This document shows positions 44,480-52,111 of a stretch of 64,000 nt of DNA, piece after piece. Location of the stretch: NCBI RefSeq assembly GCF_000243075.1, contig NC_016745.1:1319001-1383000 (forward strand), written 5' to 3'. The first letter of the stretch is position 1, and the number at the start of each line of letters is the position of its first letter. The translations under genes and the position numbers were made by a program. Origin of the DNA: Oceanimonas sp. GK1. Lineage in GTDB: Bacteria; Pseudomonadota; Gammaproteobacteria; Enterobacterales; Aeromonadaceae. Below the pieces are notes generated by a model. That model was not told the origin of the DNA. It searched no databases and was given only the letters and a program-made list of their open reading frames with translations.

Positions 44480-44557
44480 GTGCCAGACCTGTGAGTAATT
44501 TGTATTAAAAGCTTGGCAATATTGTACTTAAAAAGCGATGAGTGACCAGAAGGGATC

Positions 44558-44583
44558 AAAAAAGCCGGCGCAGAGCACCGGCT
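44558..44583 (-). terminator. Terminator downstream of the TonB receptor gene
   Basis: On the minus strand AAGCCGG and CCGGCTT (44564-44568 and 44578-44582 in plus coordinates) bracket a nine-base loop, followed by six T. It is 22 bases past the receptor stop. Confidence 0.88.
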
Positions 44584-44604
44584 TGATGAGCTATCTCACC
44601 TGAC

Positions 44605-46722
44605 TTAGAACTTCCAGTTCACCGACAGCTTGGCGTTACGGGGTTCACCGTAGTAGCCCTGGGGAGAAGTCCAATAGAAGCTGGTCAGATACTTCTCGTC
44701 GGTCAGGTTGTCGATATTGAGGGTGGCGTCAAGCCGAGGGGTAAACTCGTACTTGGCCATCAGCCCGAGCAGGGCGTAGGCATCCTGGCGGGCTACCAGA
44801 CCGCTGCCGTAATCCCGGTAGCTGTCGTCCTGCCATTTGACATTGGCACCCAGTTTCAGCTGTTCCATCATGGGCAATTGATAGGTGGTGGCCAGCTTGG
44901 CGCTCTGACGCGGGGTATAGGTTTTGGTGGTGTTGCCTTCGCTGTCTTCGATATCCACGTAGCTGTAGCCGGCGCTGGCTTCCCAGCCCGGCAGCAGCTC
45001 GCCGGCCAGCTCCAGCTCCACCCCCTGGCTGGAGACACCGTCCATGGCACGGTAGGCGGTCGGGGTGGTGCCTGCGATTGGCTCGGCCAGGTTGCTCTGC
45101 TCGATCCGGAACAGGGCCAGGTTGGCGTAGAGCTTGCCATCGAGCCATTCGCCCTTGACGCCGGTCTCCATGCTGCTGCCCTCGATGGGATCCAGGCGGT
45201 TGCCGTCGATATCCGTGGCTACCTGGGGGGTGAAAATTTCGGTGTAGCTGGCATAGAGCGAGTAGTTCGGGGTCAGGTCGTACACCAGGCCGGCATAGGG
45301 CACCAGCACATTGTCGTGACGGGTGGCCTTGTCTTTGCCATAGCTGGTGCCGTGGCTGTCCCAGTTGGACAGGCGGGCGCCGGCCAGCAGGCTCAGATCG
45401 TCGGTCAGGCTAAAGCGGGTGGCAACGTAAGCGCTTTGCTGTTTGTCGGTCCAGTCGCTGCCGCCGCCGTCGCTGGTGAAGTTGGGTCTGGGATAGCTAC
45501 CGTCCCAGCCATGCAGATCCGGTACCGGGCTGCCCAGGGTATCACCGTACCAGGAGTGATCCCGAGTTTTGGCCATGGACCAACTGGTGCCGGCCACCAG
45601 CTCGTGTTCCCGGCCGGCCAGCTGGAAGGGGCCGCTGGCATAGAGGTCGACCAGATCCTGGCGGGTGCTGAAGTCGTACTGGCTGGGCCAGCTGAACACA
45701 CCGGTGTTGGTCCCGCGTTCCGGAGTACCATAGACGTAGAACAGCTCGGAGTCGGACTCGATTTCCAGATGGGAGTAGGCCGCCTTGGCGGTCCAGCCAT
45801 TGCCCAGCTCCTGGGTCAGTTCCACAAAGCTGCGGTTGTCCTCGTTATTCCAGTAGGCCCAATCGGCGGCACTGCTGTCGGAGCGGCTGTAGTCGGTGCG
45901 GCTGCCGTCGGTATAAAACAGCGGCAGTGAGCCCCACAGTGGGCTGTCGGCGTTGTTTTGCTGATAGCTGTGGCCCAGGGTGAGCAGAGTGCTGTCGGTC
46001 AGATCCACTTCCAGTACCCCGTAGGCCAGGCCCCGTTGCTGCTCGTAGCGATCCAGATAGGAATGCTTGTCCTGGCCGGCCACCACCAGACGGGCGCGTA
46101 CCCGCTCATTGAGCGCGCCGGAAATGTCGCCATCCAGCCGGCGATACTCCCAGGAGCCGATACCGGCCTTGGCCGAGGCCTGGAATTCCTCGGTGGGGCG
46201 CTTGCGCACGAAGTTGACGGTAGCCGCGGGGCTGCCGGCGCCACTCATCAGGCCGTTGGCCCCCTTGAGTACTTCCACCTTGTCGAACAAGGCGGTATCC
46301 AGGTCGCCCATGACATTGCCATAGGTGAGTGGCACGCCGATGCCGTCCACCTGGAAGTTGGTAATGTCAAAGCCACGAGCGGTGAAGTAGGTACGATCGG
46401 TTTCCACCCGCTCAACATTGACGCCGTTGGTATTTTCCAGCACGTCATTGATATCGTTGAGGGCGAAGTCATCCATTTTGGTACGGGTGGTCACCGAGAC
46501 CGTCTGCGGAGTTTCCCGTGGTGACAGATTCAGTTTGGTGGCGGTGCGACTGTTCCGGGTGGTGTAACTGTCGCTGCCTTCGGTGACATCACTTTCTCGC
46601 TCAGCGGTAACGCTGACGGCATCCAGTACCAGGGGATCCTGTTGGGCGAAGGCAGGAGCCAGGGTGCCGGTGGCGAGCAGGGCGGCTATCATTCGGGATA
46701 ATTGTTTCTTTTGAAACGGCAT
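44605..46722 (-). CDS. TonB-dependent siderophore receptor (FhuE-like)
   Basis: The 705-residue outer-membrane receptor has a signal peptide (ending APAFA), an N-terminal plug (ATKLNLSPRETPQTVSVTTRTKMDDFALNDINDVLENTNGVNV, then GFDITNFQVDGIGVPLTYG) and a 22-strand barrel. It ends in F (AKLSVNWKF), as outer-membrane proteins do. The plug segments resemble FhuE/FpvA-type ferric-hydroxamate or mixed siderophore receptors. The adjacent fhuCDB-type genes and the FhuF-like reductase support hydroxamate uptake. No extended signalling domain is present, so it is not a transducing receptor. A Fur-like site lies upstream. Confidence 0.92.
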   Translation of the reverse strand: MPFQKKQLSRMIAALLATGTLAPAFAQQDPLVLDAVSVTAERESDVTEGSDSYTTRNSRTATKLNLSPRETPQTVSVTTRTKMDDFALNDINDVLENTNGVNVERVETDRTYFTARGFDITNFQVDGIGVPLTYGNVMGDLDTALFDKVEVLKGANGLMSGAGSPAATVNFVRKRPTEEFQASAKAGIGSWEYRRLDGDISGALNERVRARLVVAGQDKHSYLDRYEQQRGLAYGVLEVDLTDSTLLTLGHSYQQNNADSPLWGSLPLFYTDGSRTDYSRSDSSAADWAYWNNEDNRSFVELTQELGNGWTAKAAYSHLEIESDSELFYVYGTPERGTNTGVFSWPSQYDFSTRQDLVDLYASGPFQLAGREHELVAGTSWSMAKTRDHSWYGDTLGSPVPDLHGWDGSYPRPNFTSDGGGSDWTDKQQSAYVATRFSLTDDLSLLAGARLSNWDSHGTSYGKDKATRHDNVLVPYAGLVYDLTPNYSLYASYTEIFTPQVATDIDGNRLDPIEGSSMETGVKGEWLDGKLYANLALFRIEQSNLAEPIAGTTPTAYRAMDGVSSQGVELELAGELLPGWEASAGYSYVDIEDSEGNTTKTYTPRQSAKLATTYQLPMMEQLKLGANVKWQDDSYRDYGSGLVARQDAYALLGLMAKYEFTPRLDATLNIDNLTDEKYLTSFYWTSPQGYYGEPRNAKLSVNWKF

Positions 46723-46757
46723 TTCTTTTTTCTCCTGATTAATATAAAGGCAAAAGC

Positions 46758-46775
46758 AAATGATTGTTATTTGTT
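46758..46775 (-). promoter_or_regulatory. Fur-like site upstream of the receptor gene
   Basis: AAATGATTGTTATTTGTT (plus strand) is a partial Fur match (about 12 of 19 by hand). It shares TGATTGTTATTT with the site before fhuC. It lies about 36 bases before the receptor ATG. Confidence 0.5.
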
Positions 46776-46895
46776 ATTTTTCTGGCGGCAGTGTGGAAAT
46801 ATCCCGAGAAGCGGGGCCGACACTGTGCGTTTTATCCCGTTGTTAACCGCCCTGTTCGGACGGGCATTCAGATGGCTTCAATCGGTCAGTCTCTG

Positions 46896-48863
46896 TTACA
46901 CCGTCCGTTTGCGTGCCAGTAAAAAGATGAAGTAGCTGCCGCCCATGATGGAGGCAAGGGTGCCGGCGGGCAGTTGCAGGGGGTAGAGCAGCACCCGTCC
47001 CAGCCAGTCCGACAGCAGCATCAGCGCCATGCCCAGCAGCGAGGCCAGGGCCAGTTGGGCACCGGTTTGGCGCGCACCCAACAGGCTCGCCATGTGGGGA
47101 GCCAGCAGCCCGACAAAGGCCACCGGGCCCATGACTGCCGTGACCAGGGCACAGATCACCGACACCAGCACCAGCAACAGTACCCGGGTGCGTTCCAGCG
47201 CCAGCCCTCGTCCCAGTGCAATGCCGTCACCGATGGACACCAGGGTCAGGCTGCGCCGGCTGGCCAATGCCAGCAGCCATGCCAGGCCGATGCCGGCGCT
47301 CAGCCAGCCGGCCTGACCGGCATCGGCCCGGTAGGTGGAGCCGGCCAGCCAGCCCAGAATGGCGAACACATCGTCATTGCCTTTTGCCAGGGTGAACTGC
47401 AACAGGGCATCGAGAAAGGCGGCCAGGGAGATGCCTACCAGGGCCATCAGTGCCGGCGCGTAGTGATGACGACGGCCCAGCAGCAGCAAGATGAGCAACA
47501 CCGTCATGCTGCCGCCAAAGGCAAGCAGGGAGCCGCCGTCGTGAATGGAGCGGCCACCAAGCAGCACGCCCAGCACCAGTGCCAGGGTGGCACCTGCCGA
47601 CATGCCCATGATGTCGGGGCTGGCGAGGGGGTTGCGGATCAGTCGCTGCAGGATGACGCCGGCCACCGCCAGGCCGGCACCGGCGCAGGCGGCGGTGACC
47701 AGCCGAGGCCAGCGCAACGACCACAGCAGCTCGTTGGGCCAGGCCCAGCGCCAGCCGGTGTTGGTGGGTGCCAGGGTCAGGCTCAGCCCGACCAGCAGCA
47801 GGGTCAGCAGCCCCACGCCGAGCCAGCCGGCGCGGGACACGGCATGGCGTTCGCCGGGCAGGGTGATGGCACTCTGATCCTGGGCCTGCAGACGTTTGCG
47901 CACCAGCCACAGCAGGGCCGGCGCGCCGATCAGGGCGGCCGCGGCCCCGCTGGGCACCAGGTCGGCGGCGTAGCGGCTGAACCCCAGGGCGATGGCGTCG
48001 GTGGCCAGCAGCAGCAGGCCCCCCAGCAGGAATGACAACAGCAGTTCGCCGCGGGCGCTGCGGGCACCGAAAAAGCGGGCCAGGTTGGGGGTGAGCAGGC
48101 CGATAAAGCCGATCAGTCCCACCGCGGTAATGGCCACCGAGCCGAGCCAGAGCGCGGCCAGCAACAAGGCCAACACAACCGGCCACAGGCCGAGTCCGCG
48201 GCCACGGGCGGCATCCTCACCCAGGCGCAGCAGGGTGAGCGGGCGGGGAGCCAGCACGATCAGCAGCAGTGCCAGCGGCAGCAGCCGGGGCAACAGCCAG
48301 AGCACCCAGTGCCAGTCGGTTTGGGTTAGATCGCCGGCGCCCCAGATAAAGAGATTGCGGGTGTACTGATCGTTGAGCAATACCAGTCCCGAGGCCAGGG
48401 CGCCGAGCAGCAGGTTGACCGCCATGCCCGCCAGCACCACCGGCAGTCCGCGAATACCGTGGCGGCCGGCAATCAGCAGTACCAGGGAAGAAGACAGGGC
48501 CGCGCCCAACAGGGCTAGCCAGTGGCCATGAGTGGCCGACAGCGCCGGTGCCCAGATGGCGGCGCACACCAGCGCCAGCCAGGCGCCGGACGAGGCTCCC
48601 AGGGTCATGGGCGATACCAGGTGGTTTTGGGTGACTTGCTGCAGCAGGCTGCCCGCCAGCCCCAGGGCGCCGCCCACCAGCAGCGCCATCACCACCCGGG
48701 GTAGGGCGGTATACAGAAACAGAAAGCGCTCAAAGCTGTCGGGCGCATTTCCCCACAGCAGAGCCCACTGGGCGGAAAGTGTCAGGGTGGGCTCGATCTG
48801 CAGGTGGGCCAGGGCCAGCAAGGGCGCCAGCAGGAGCAGGGGCAGGGGCAGGAGACGGCTCAT
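46896..48863 (-). CDS. fhuB: Fe(3+)-hydroxamate ABC transporter permease FhuB
   Basis: The 655-residue double-length FecCD-type permease has two homologous halves of about ten membrane segments each. The first carries LPRVVMALLVGGALGLAGSLLQQVTQNHLVSPMTLGASSGAWLAL and the second carries WPRLVTAACAGAGLAVAGVILQRLIRNPLASPDIMGMSAGATLAL. The tandem architecture is diagnostic of FhuB. The ATG at 48863 (MSRLLPLPLLLLAPLLALA) overlaps the fhuD stop as ATGA; the longer open frame is a shadow of fhuD. Operon order is fhuC-fhuD-fhuB, then the receptor. Confidence 0.95.
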   Translation of the reverse strand: MSRLLPLPLLLLAPLLALAHLQIEPTLTLSAQWALLWGNAPDSFERFLFLYTALPRVVMALLVGGALGLAGSLLQQVTQNHLVSPMTLGASSGAWLALVCAAIWAPALSATHGHWLALLGAALSSSLVLLIAGRHGIRGLPVVLAGMAVNLLLGALASGLVLLNDQYTRNLFIWGAGDLTQTDWHWVLWLLPRLLPLALLLIVLAPRPLTLLRLGEDAARGRGLGLWPVVLALLLAALWLGSVAITAVGLIGFIGLLTPNLARFFGARSARGELLLSFLLGGLLLLATDAIALGFSRYAADLVPSGAAAALIGAPALLWLVRKRLQAQDQSAITLPGERHAVSRAGWLGVGLLTLLLVGLSLTLAPTNTGWRWAWPNELLWSLRWPRLVTAACAGAGLAVAGVILQRLIRNPLASPDIMGMSAGATLALVLGVLLGGRSIHDGGSLLAFGGSMTVLLILLLLGRRHHYAPALMALVGISLAAFLDALLQFTLAKGNDDVFAILGWLAGSTYRADAGQAGWLSAGIGLAWLLALASRRSLTLVSIGDGIALGRGLALERTRVLLLVLVSVICALVTAVMGPVAFVGLLAPHMASLLGARQTGAQLALASLLGMALMLLSDWLGRVLLYPLQLPAGTLASIMGGSYFIFLLARKRTV

Positions 48864-49762
48864 TCGGGGTCGATGCTCAGCAGGGCGTCGGTCAGGTTCT
48901 CGGCCAGGTAGCCAAGCGACATGATGCCGCCATAGGTCCAGGTGGGGCGTACCGCCGCCACTTGGCCGGCTCGCACCACGGGCAGGGCCCGCCACAGCGG
49001 CGTACCGAACAACTGGTCGGCGCCGGGAAAGGGCTCGATATAGAGCAGTGCCCCCTGGCGCAAGGCACCGAGATCGGTCAGCTTTTTCTGTACCTGACCC
49101 CACTGGCTGGCCGGCTGAGGCAGGGCAGGCGCAATGCCCAGGCGCTCCAGGGCGTATTGCGGCATGCTGTTGTCGCCGTAAACGCGGACATGGCTGCTGT
49201 CCATCAACCGCGTCACCGCCACCGGGGGCAGGTGGTCACCAAAATGCCGGTGCAGGCGCTGGCGAAGCTGCGCGAAAGTGGCATCCAGCTCGGCCAGGCG
49301 CTGCACGGCTTCGGCTTCACGGTGCAGTGCCCTGGCCAGTTGCAGAAAGCCGGCCCGGGCGGCCTCGGCGTTGTTGTGATCGCGGCTGAAGTTTTCAAAA
49401 TGCAGCACGGGAGCAATCTGTTGCAGGCGGGCTACCAGATCCCCCTGCTGATCGCCGGTGATGATGAGATCGGGGTTGAGCTCGGCGATGTTTTCCAGGT
49501 TGGGCTCCTGGCGCAGGCCCACATCCCTGACCTGGTCGGGCAGGGCCGGCTGAGCCACCCACTGGCGGTAGCCGGCGGCATCGGCCACCGCCAGCGGGGT
49601 GACCCCCAGCTCTACCACCTGCTCGGTGGCGGCCCAGTTGAGGGTGATAATGCGTTGCGGCGGCCGGTCGAACTGGTGGCGGCCCAGGCTGTCGGTTACA
49701 TCAACGGCGTGGGCGTGGGCGACGCCGAGCAGGAGCAGCATTAATAGCAGGTTCTTGATCAT
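48860..49762 (-). CDS. fhuD: Iron-siderophore periplasmic binding protein FhuD
   Basis: The 300-residue class III periplasmic binding protein has a signal peptide (MIKNLLLMLLLLGVAHAHA) and the family start VTDSLGRHQFDRPPQRIITLNWAATEQVVELGVTPLAVAD. The long backbone helix and C-terminal lobe (YIEPFPGADQLFGTPLWRALPVVRAGQVAAV) follow. It is placed between fhuC (three-base gap) and fhuB (overlap). Siderophore type cannot be read directly; hydroxamate is inferred from FhuB. Confidence 0.94.
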   Translation of the reverse strand: MIKNLLLMLLLLGVAHAHAVDVTDSLGRHQFDRPPQRIITLNWAATEQVVELGVTPLAVADAAGYRQWVAQPALPDQVRDVGLRQEPNLENIAELNPDLIITGDQQGDLVARLQQIAPVLHFENFSRDHNNAEAARAGFLQLARALHREAEAVQRLAELDATFAQLRQRLHRHFGDHLPPVAVTRLMDSSHVRVYGDNSMPQYALERLGIAPALPQPASQWGQVQKKLTDLGALRQGALLYIEPFPGADQLFGTPLWRALPVVRAGQVAAVRPTWTYGGIMSLGYLAENLTDALLSIDPE

Positions 49763-49765
49763 GGC

Positions 49766-50533
49766 TCAGGCAACAATGGCAATTTTTTCATTCTGCTCGG
49801 GGTGGTCAAGCAGGCGAATGGGAATGTCGTACAGCTCGGACAGCAACTGCTCCGACATCAGCTCGGCGGGCGCCTTGTCGAACAACAGCCGGCCCTGCTT
49901 GAGGGCGATGATGCGATCGGCAAAACGCAATGCCAGGTTGAGATCGTGCAGGATCACGATGACCCCTCGTTGCTGCTCCCGGTTGAGCCGTTTCAGCAGC
50001 AGCAGCAGATCGTGCTGATGGCTCAGATCCAGGGCCGAGGTCGGTTCGTCCAGCAACAGCAGGGGAGATTGCTGGGCCAGCAGCATGGCGACCCAGGCCC
50101 GCTGGCGTTCGCCCCCCGACAGCAGGTCGGCCTGATGATCGGCATAGTGGCCGACCCGCGTGTGGGCCATGGCTTCCTCCACCAGGGCGTGGTCCTGCGC
50201 TTGCCAGCGTCCCAGCATGCCACGCCAGGGGAACCGGCCCAGCCGCACCAGTTCGCGCACGTTGAGTCCGGCCACCTCGGGCAGGCGCTGGGGCAAGAAG
50301 GCGATGCGACGGGCAAACTCCCGCTGTGAGTAATGACCCAGTGGCTGACCGTCTAGGCGCAGTGTTCCCTCATCGGGCGGCATCTGCCGGGCCAGCAGTT
50401 TCATCAGGGTAGACTTGCCCGAGCCGTTGTGGCCGAGAATAACGGTGAAGTCATGCTGCGCCAGGGACAGCCGGTCCAGGCTCAGTATGGTTCTGTGGTC
50501 ACGATGTACGCGGATCTGACGCAGTTCCAGCAT
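49766..50533 (-). CDS. fhuC: Siderophore ABC transporter ATP-binding protein FhuC
   Basis: The 255-residue ABC ATPase has Walker A GHNGSGKST near residue 36, signature LLSGGERQRAWVAMLLAQ, Walker B PLLLLDEPTSALD and the switch His in VIVILHDLNLALRFADRI. The ATG at 50533 (MLELRQIRVHRDHRTIL) is the standard start; upstream codons cross a regulatory site. It is the first gene of the fhuCDB operon and probably iron-repressed. Confidence 0.95.
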   Translation of the reverse strand: MLELRQIRVHRDHRTILSLDRLSLAQHDFTVILGHNGSGKSTLMKLLARQMPPDEGTLRLDGQPLGHYSQREFARRIAFLPQRLPEVAGLNVRELVRLGRFPWRGMLGRWQAQDHALVEEAMAHTRVGHYADHQADLLSGGERQRAWVAMLLAQQSPLLLLDEPTSALDLSHQHDLLLLLKRLNREQQRGVIVILHDLNLALRFADRIIALKQGRLLFDKAPAELMSEQLLSELYDIPIRLLDHPEQNEKIAIVA

Positions 50534-50573
50534 GATGGCGTGCAGAGATAGTGAAGTGGGATGCACATGATAG

Positions 50574-50592
50574 TGAGAGTGATTGTTATTTT
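50574..50592 (-). promoter_or_regulatory. Fur-like site upstream of fhuC
   Basis: GAGAGTGATTGTTATTTTG on the plus strand contains TGATTGTTATTT (50580-50591), identical to the core before the receptor gene. It is 41 bases upstream of the fhuC ATG and on the far side is about 100 bases from gmhA. Confidence 0.5.
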
Positions 50593-50691
50593 GCAAGAGA
50601 TTGTTACCGCCAAGGTACCGGACTCCTTCGGCTTTCCGCCTTGGGTGACTTGTGCCAAAATGCGCTTTTACCGCAAGCAAGAGGCCATTCC

Positions 50692-51273
50692 ATGTATCAG
50701 AGTCTGATCCGCAGCGAGCTGAACGAAGCCGCCGAGGTGCTGAGCCGCTTTCTGGCCGATGACGCCAACATTGCCGCCATTGAACGGGCCGCCAAGCTGC
50801 TGGCCGACCGCTTCAAGGCCGGCGGCAAGGTGCTGTCTTGCGGCAACGGCGGATCTCACTGTGACGCCATGCACTTTGCCGAGGAGCTGACCGGCCGCTA
50901 CCGGGAAAACCGTCCGGGTTACCCGGCCATCGCCATTTCCGATCCCAGCCACCTTTCCTGCGTCTCCAACGATTTTGGCTACGAGTTCGTGTTTTCCCGC
51001 TACCTGGAAGCGGTGGGCCGGGAAGGGGACGTGCTGCTGGGGCTGTCCACCAGCGGCAACTCGGCCAATATTCTCAAGGCCATTGAGGTGGCCAAGGCCC
51101 GCGGCATCAGCACCATTGCGCTCACCGGCAAGGACGGCGGCAAAATGGCGGGGCTGGCGGACGTGGAAATTCGCGTGCCGCACTTTGGCTACGCCGATCG
51201 CATTCAGGAAGTGCACATCAAGATCATTCACATTCTGATCCAGCTGGTCGAAAAGGAAATGGAGCAAGAGTAA
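50692..51273 (+). CDS. gmhA: Sedoheptulose-7-phosphate (phosphoheptose) isomerase
   Basis: GmhA converts sedoheptulose 7-phosphate to D-glycero-D-manno-heptose 7-phosphate for the LPS inner core. The 193-residue product has the SIS domain with [42 protein letters not shown] near residue 44-85. [18 protein letters not shown] and the C-terminal helix [16 protein letters not shown] follow. The start at 50692 ([17 protein letters not shown]) fits the family. It is five bases before yafJ, the E. coli order. Confidence 0.97.
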   Translation: MYQSLIRSELNEAAEVLSRFLADDANIAAIERAAKLLADRFKAGGKVLSCGNGGSHCDAMHFAEELTGRYRENRPGYPAIAISDPSHLSCVSNDFGYEFVFSRYLEAVGREGDVLLGLSTSGNSANILKAIEVAKARGISTIALTGKDGGKMAGLADVEIRVPHFGYADRIQEVHIKIIHILIQLVEKEMEQE

Positions 51274-51278
51274 CCCCC

Positions 51279-52064
51279 ATGTGTGAATTGCTAGGGATGA
51301 GCGCCAATGTCCCCACCGATATTTGTTTCAGCTTTACCGGCCTGATGCAGCGGGGCGGCCGCACCGGTCCGCACAAGGATGGCTGGGGTATCGTGTTCTA
51401 CGAGGGCAAGGGGCTGCGCACCTTCAAGGATCCCCAGCCCTCCAGCCAGTCGCGCATTGCCCAGCTGGTGCAGGAATACCCCATCAAGAGCTGCGCCGTG
51501 GTCAGCCATATTCGCCAGGCCAACCGGGGGGGCATTGCCCTGGAAAACACCCATCCCTTTACCCGGGAGCTGTGGGGCCGCTACTGGACCTTTGCCCATA
51601 ACGGTCAGCTCAGCGGCTACAAAAAACTCAAGACCGGCCGCCACAAACCGGTGGGCGACACCGACAGCGAGCTGGCCTTTTGCTGGTTGCTGCATGAGCT
51701 GGAGCAAAAATACCCGCGCAAGCCCGGCAACATGGTGGCCATGTTCCGTTACGTGGCCCGGCTGTGCGATCAGCTGCGCGCCCTGGGGGTGTTCAACATG
51801 CTGCTCTCCGACGGCGAATACCTGATGACCTACTGCACCAACAACCTGCACTGGATCACCCGCCGTGCGCCCTTTGGCCCGGCCCGGCTGATCGATGAAG
51901 ACGTGGAGATCGACTTTCAGCAGGAAACCACCCCCAACGACATCGTCACCGTGATCGCCACCCAGCCGCTCACCAATAACGAGCAGTGGCATAAAATGCA
52001 GCCCGGCGAATACAGTTTGTTCTGGCTGGGCGAGCAGGTCGCCGGCAACGGCACCACAGCGTAA
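51279..52064 (+). CDS. yafJ: Class II glutamine amidotransferase YafJ
   Basis: The 261-residue N-terminal-nucleophile amidotransferase-like protein begins M-C-E-L-L-G-M, so Cys2 becomes the nucleophile after Met removal. RTGPHKDGWGIVFYEGKG and WTFAHNGQLSGYKKL supply the glutamine site. It is a stand-alone GATase II (YafJ/DUF4172-like group) whose acceptor is not established. It is tightly linked to gmhA. Confidence 0.93.
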   Translation: MCELLGMSANVPTDICFSFTGLMQRGGRTGPHKDGWGIVFYEGKGLRTFKDPQPSSQSRIAQLVQEYPIKSCAVVSHIRQANRGGIALENTHPFTRELWGRYWTFAHNGQLSGYKKLKTGRHKPVGDTDSELAFCWLLHELEQKYPRKPGNMVAMFRYVARLCDQLRALGVFNMLLSDGEYLMTYCTNNLHWITRRAPFGPARLIDEDVEIDFQQETTPNDIVTVIATQPLTNNEQWHKMQPGEYSLFWLGEQVAGNGTTA

Positions 52065-52111
52065 TACTTATTTGGCTAAGCTTTGTGCAGAGATTCTGCA
52101 CGAGGCTGGCC

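Noticed and set aside
49104-49389. Upstream extension of fhuB and other frames over fhuD
   Set aside because: Arg/Pro-rich translations that are frame shadows; the fhuB ATG at 48863 overlaps the fhuD stop and fits the family.
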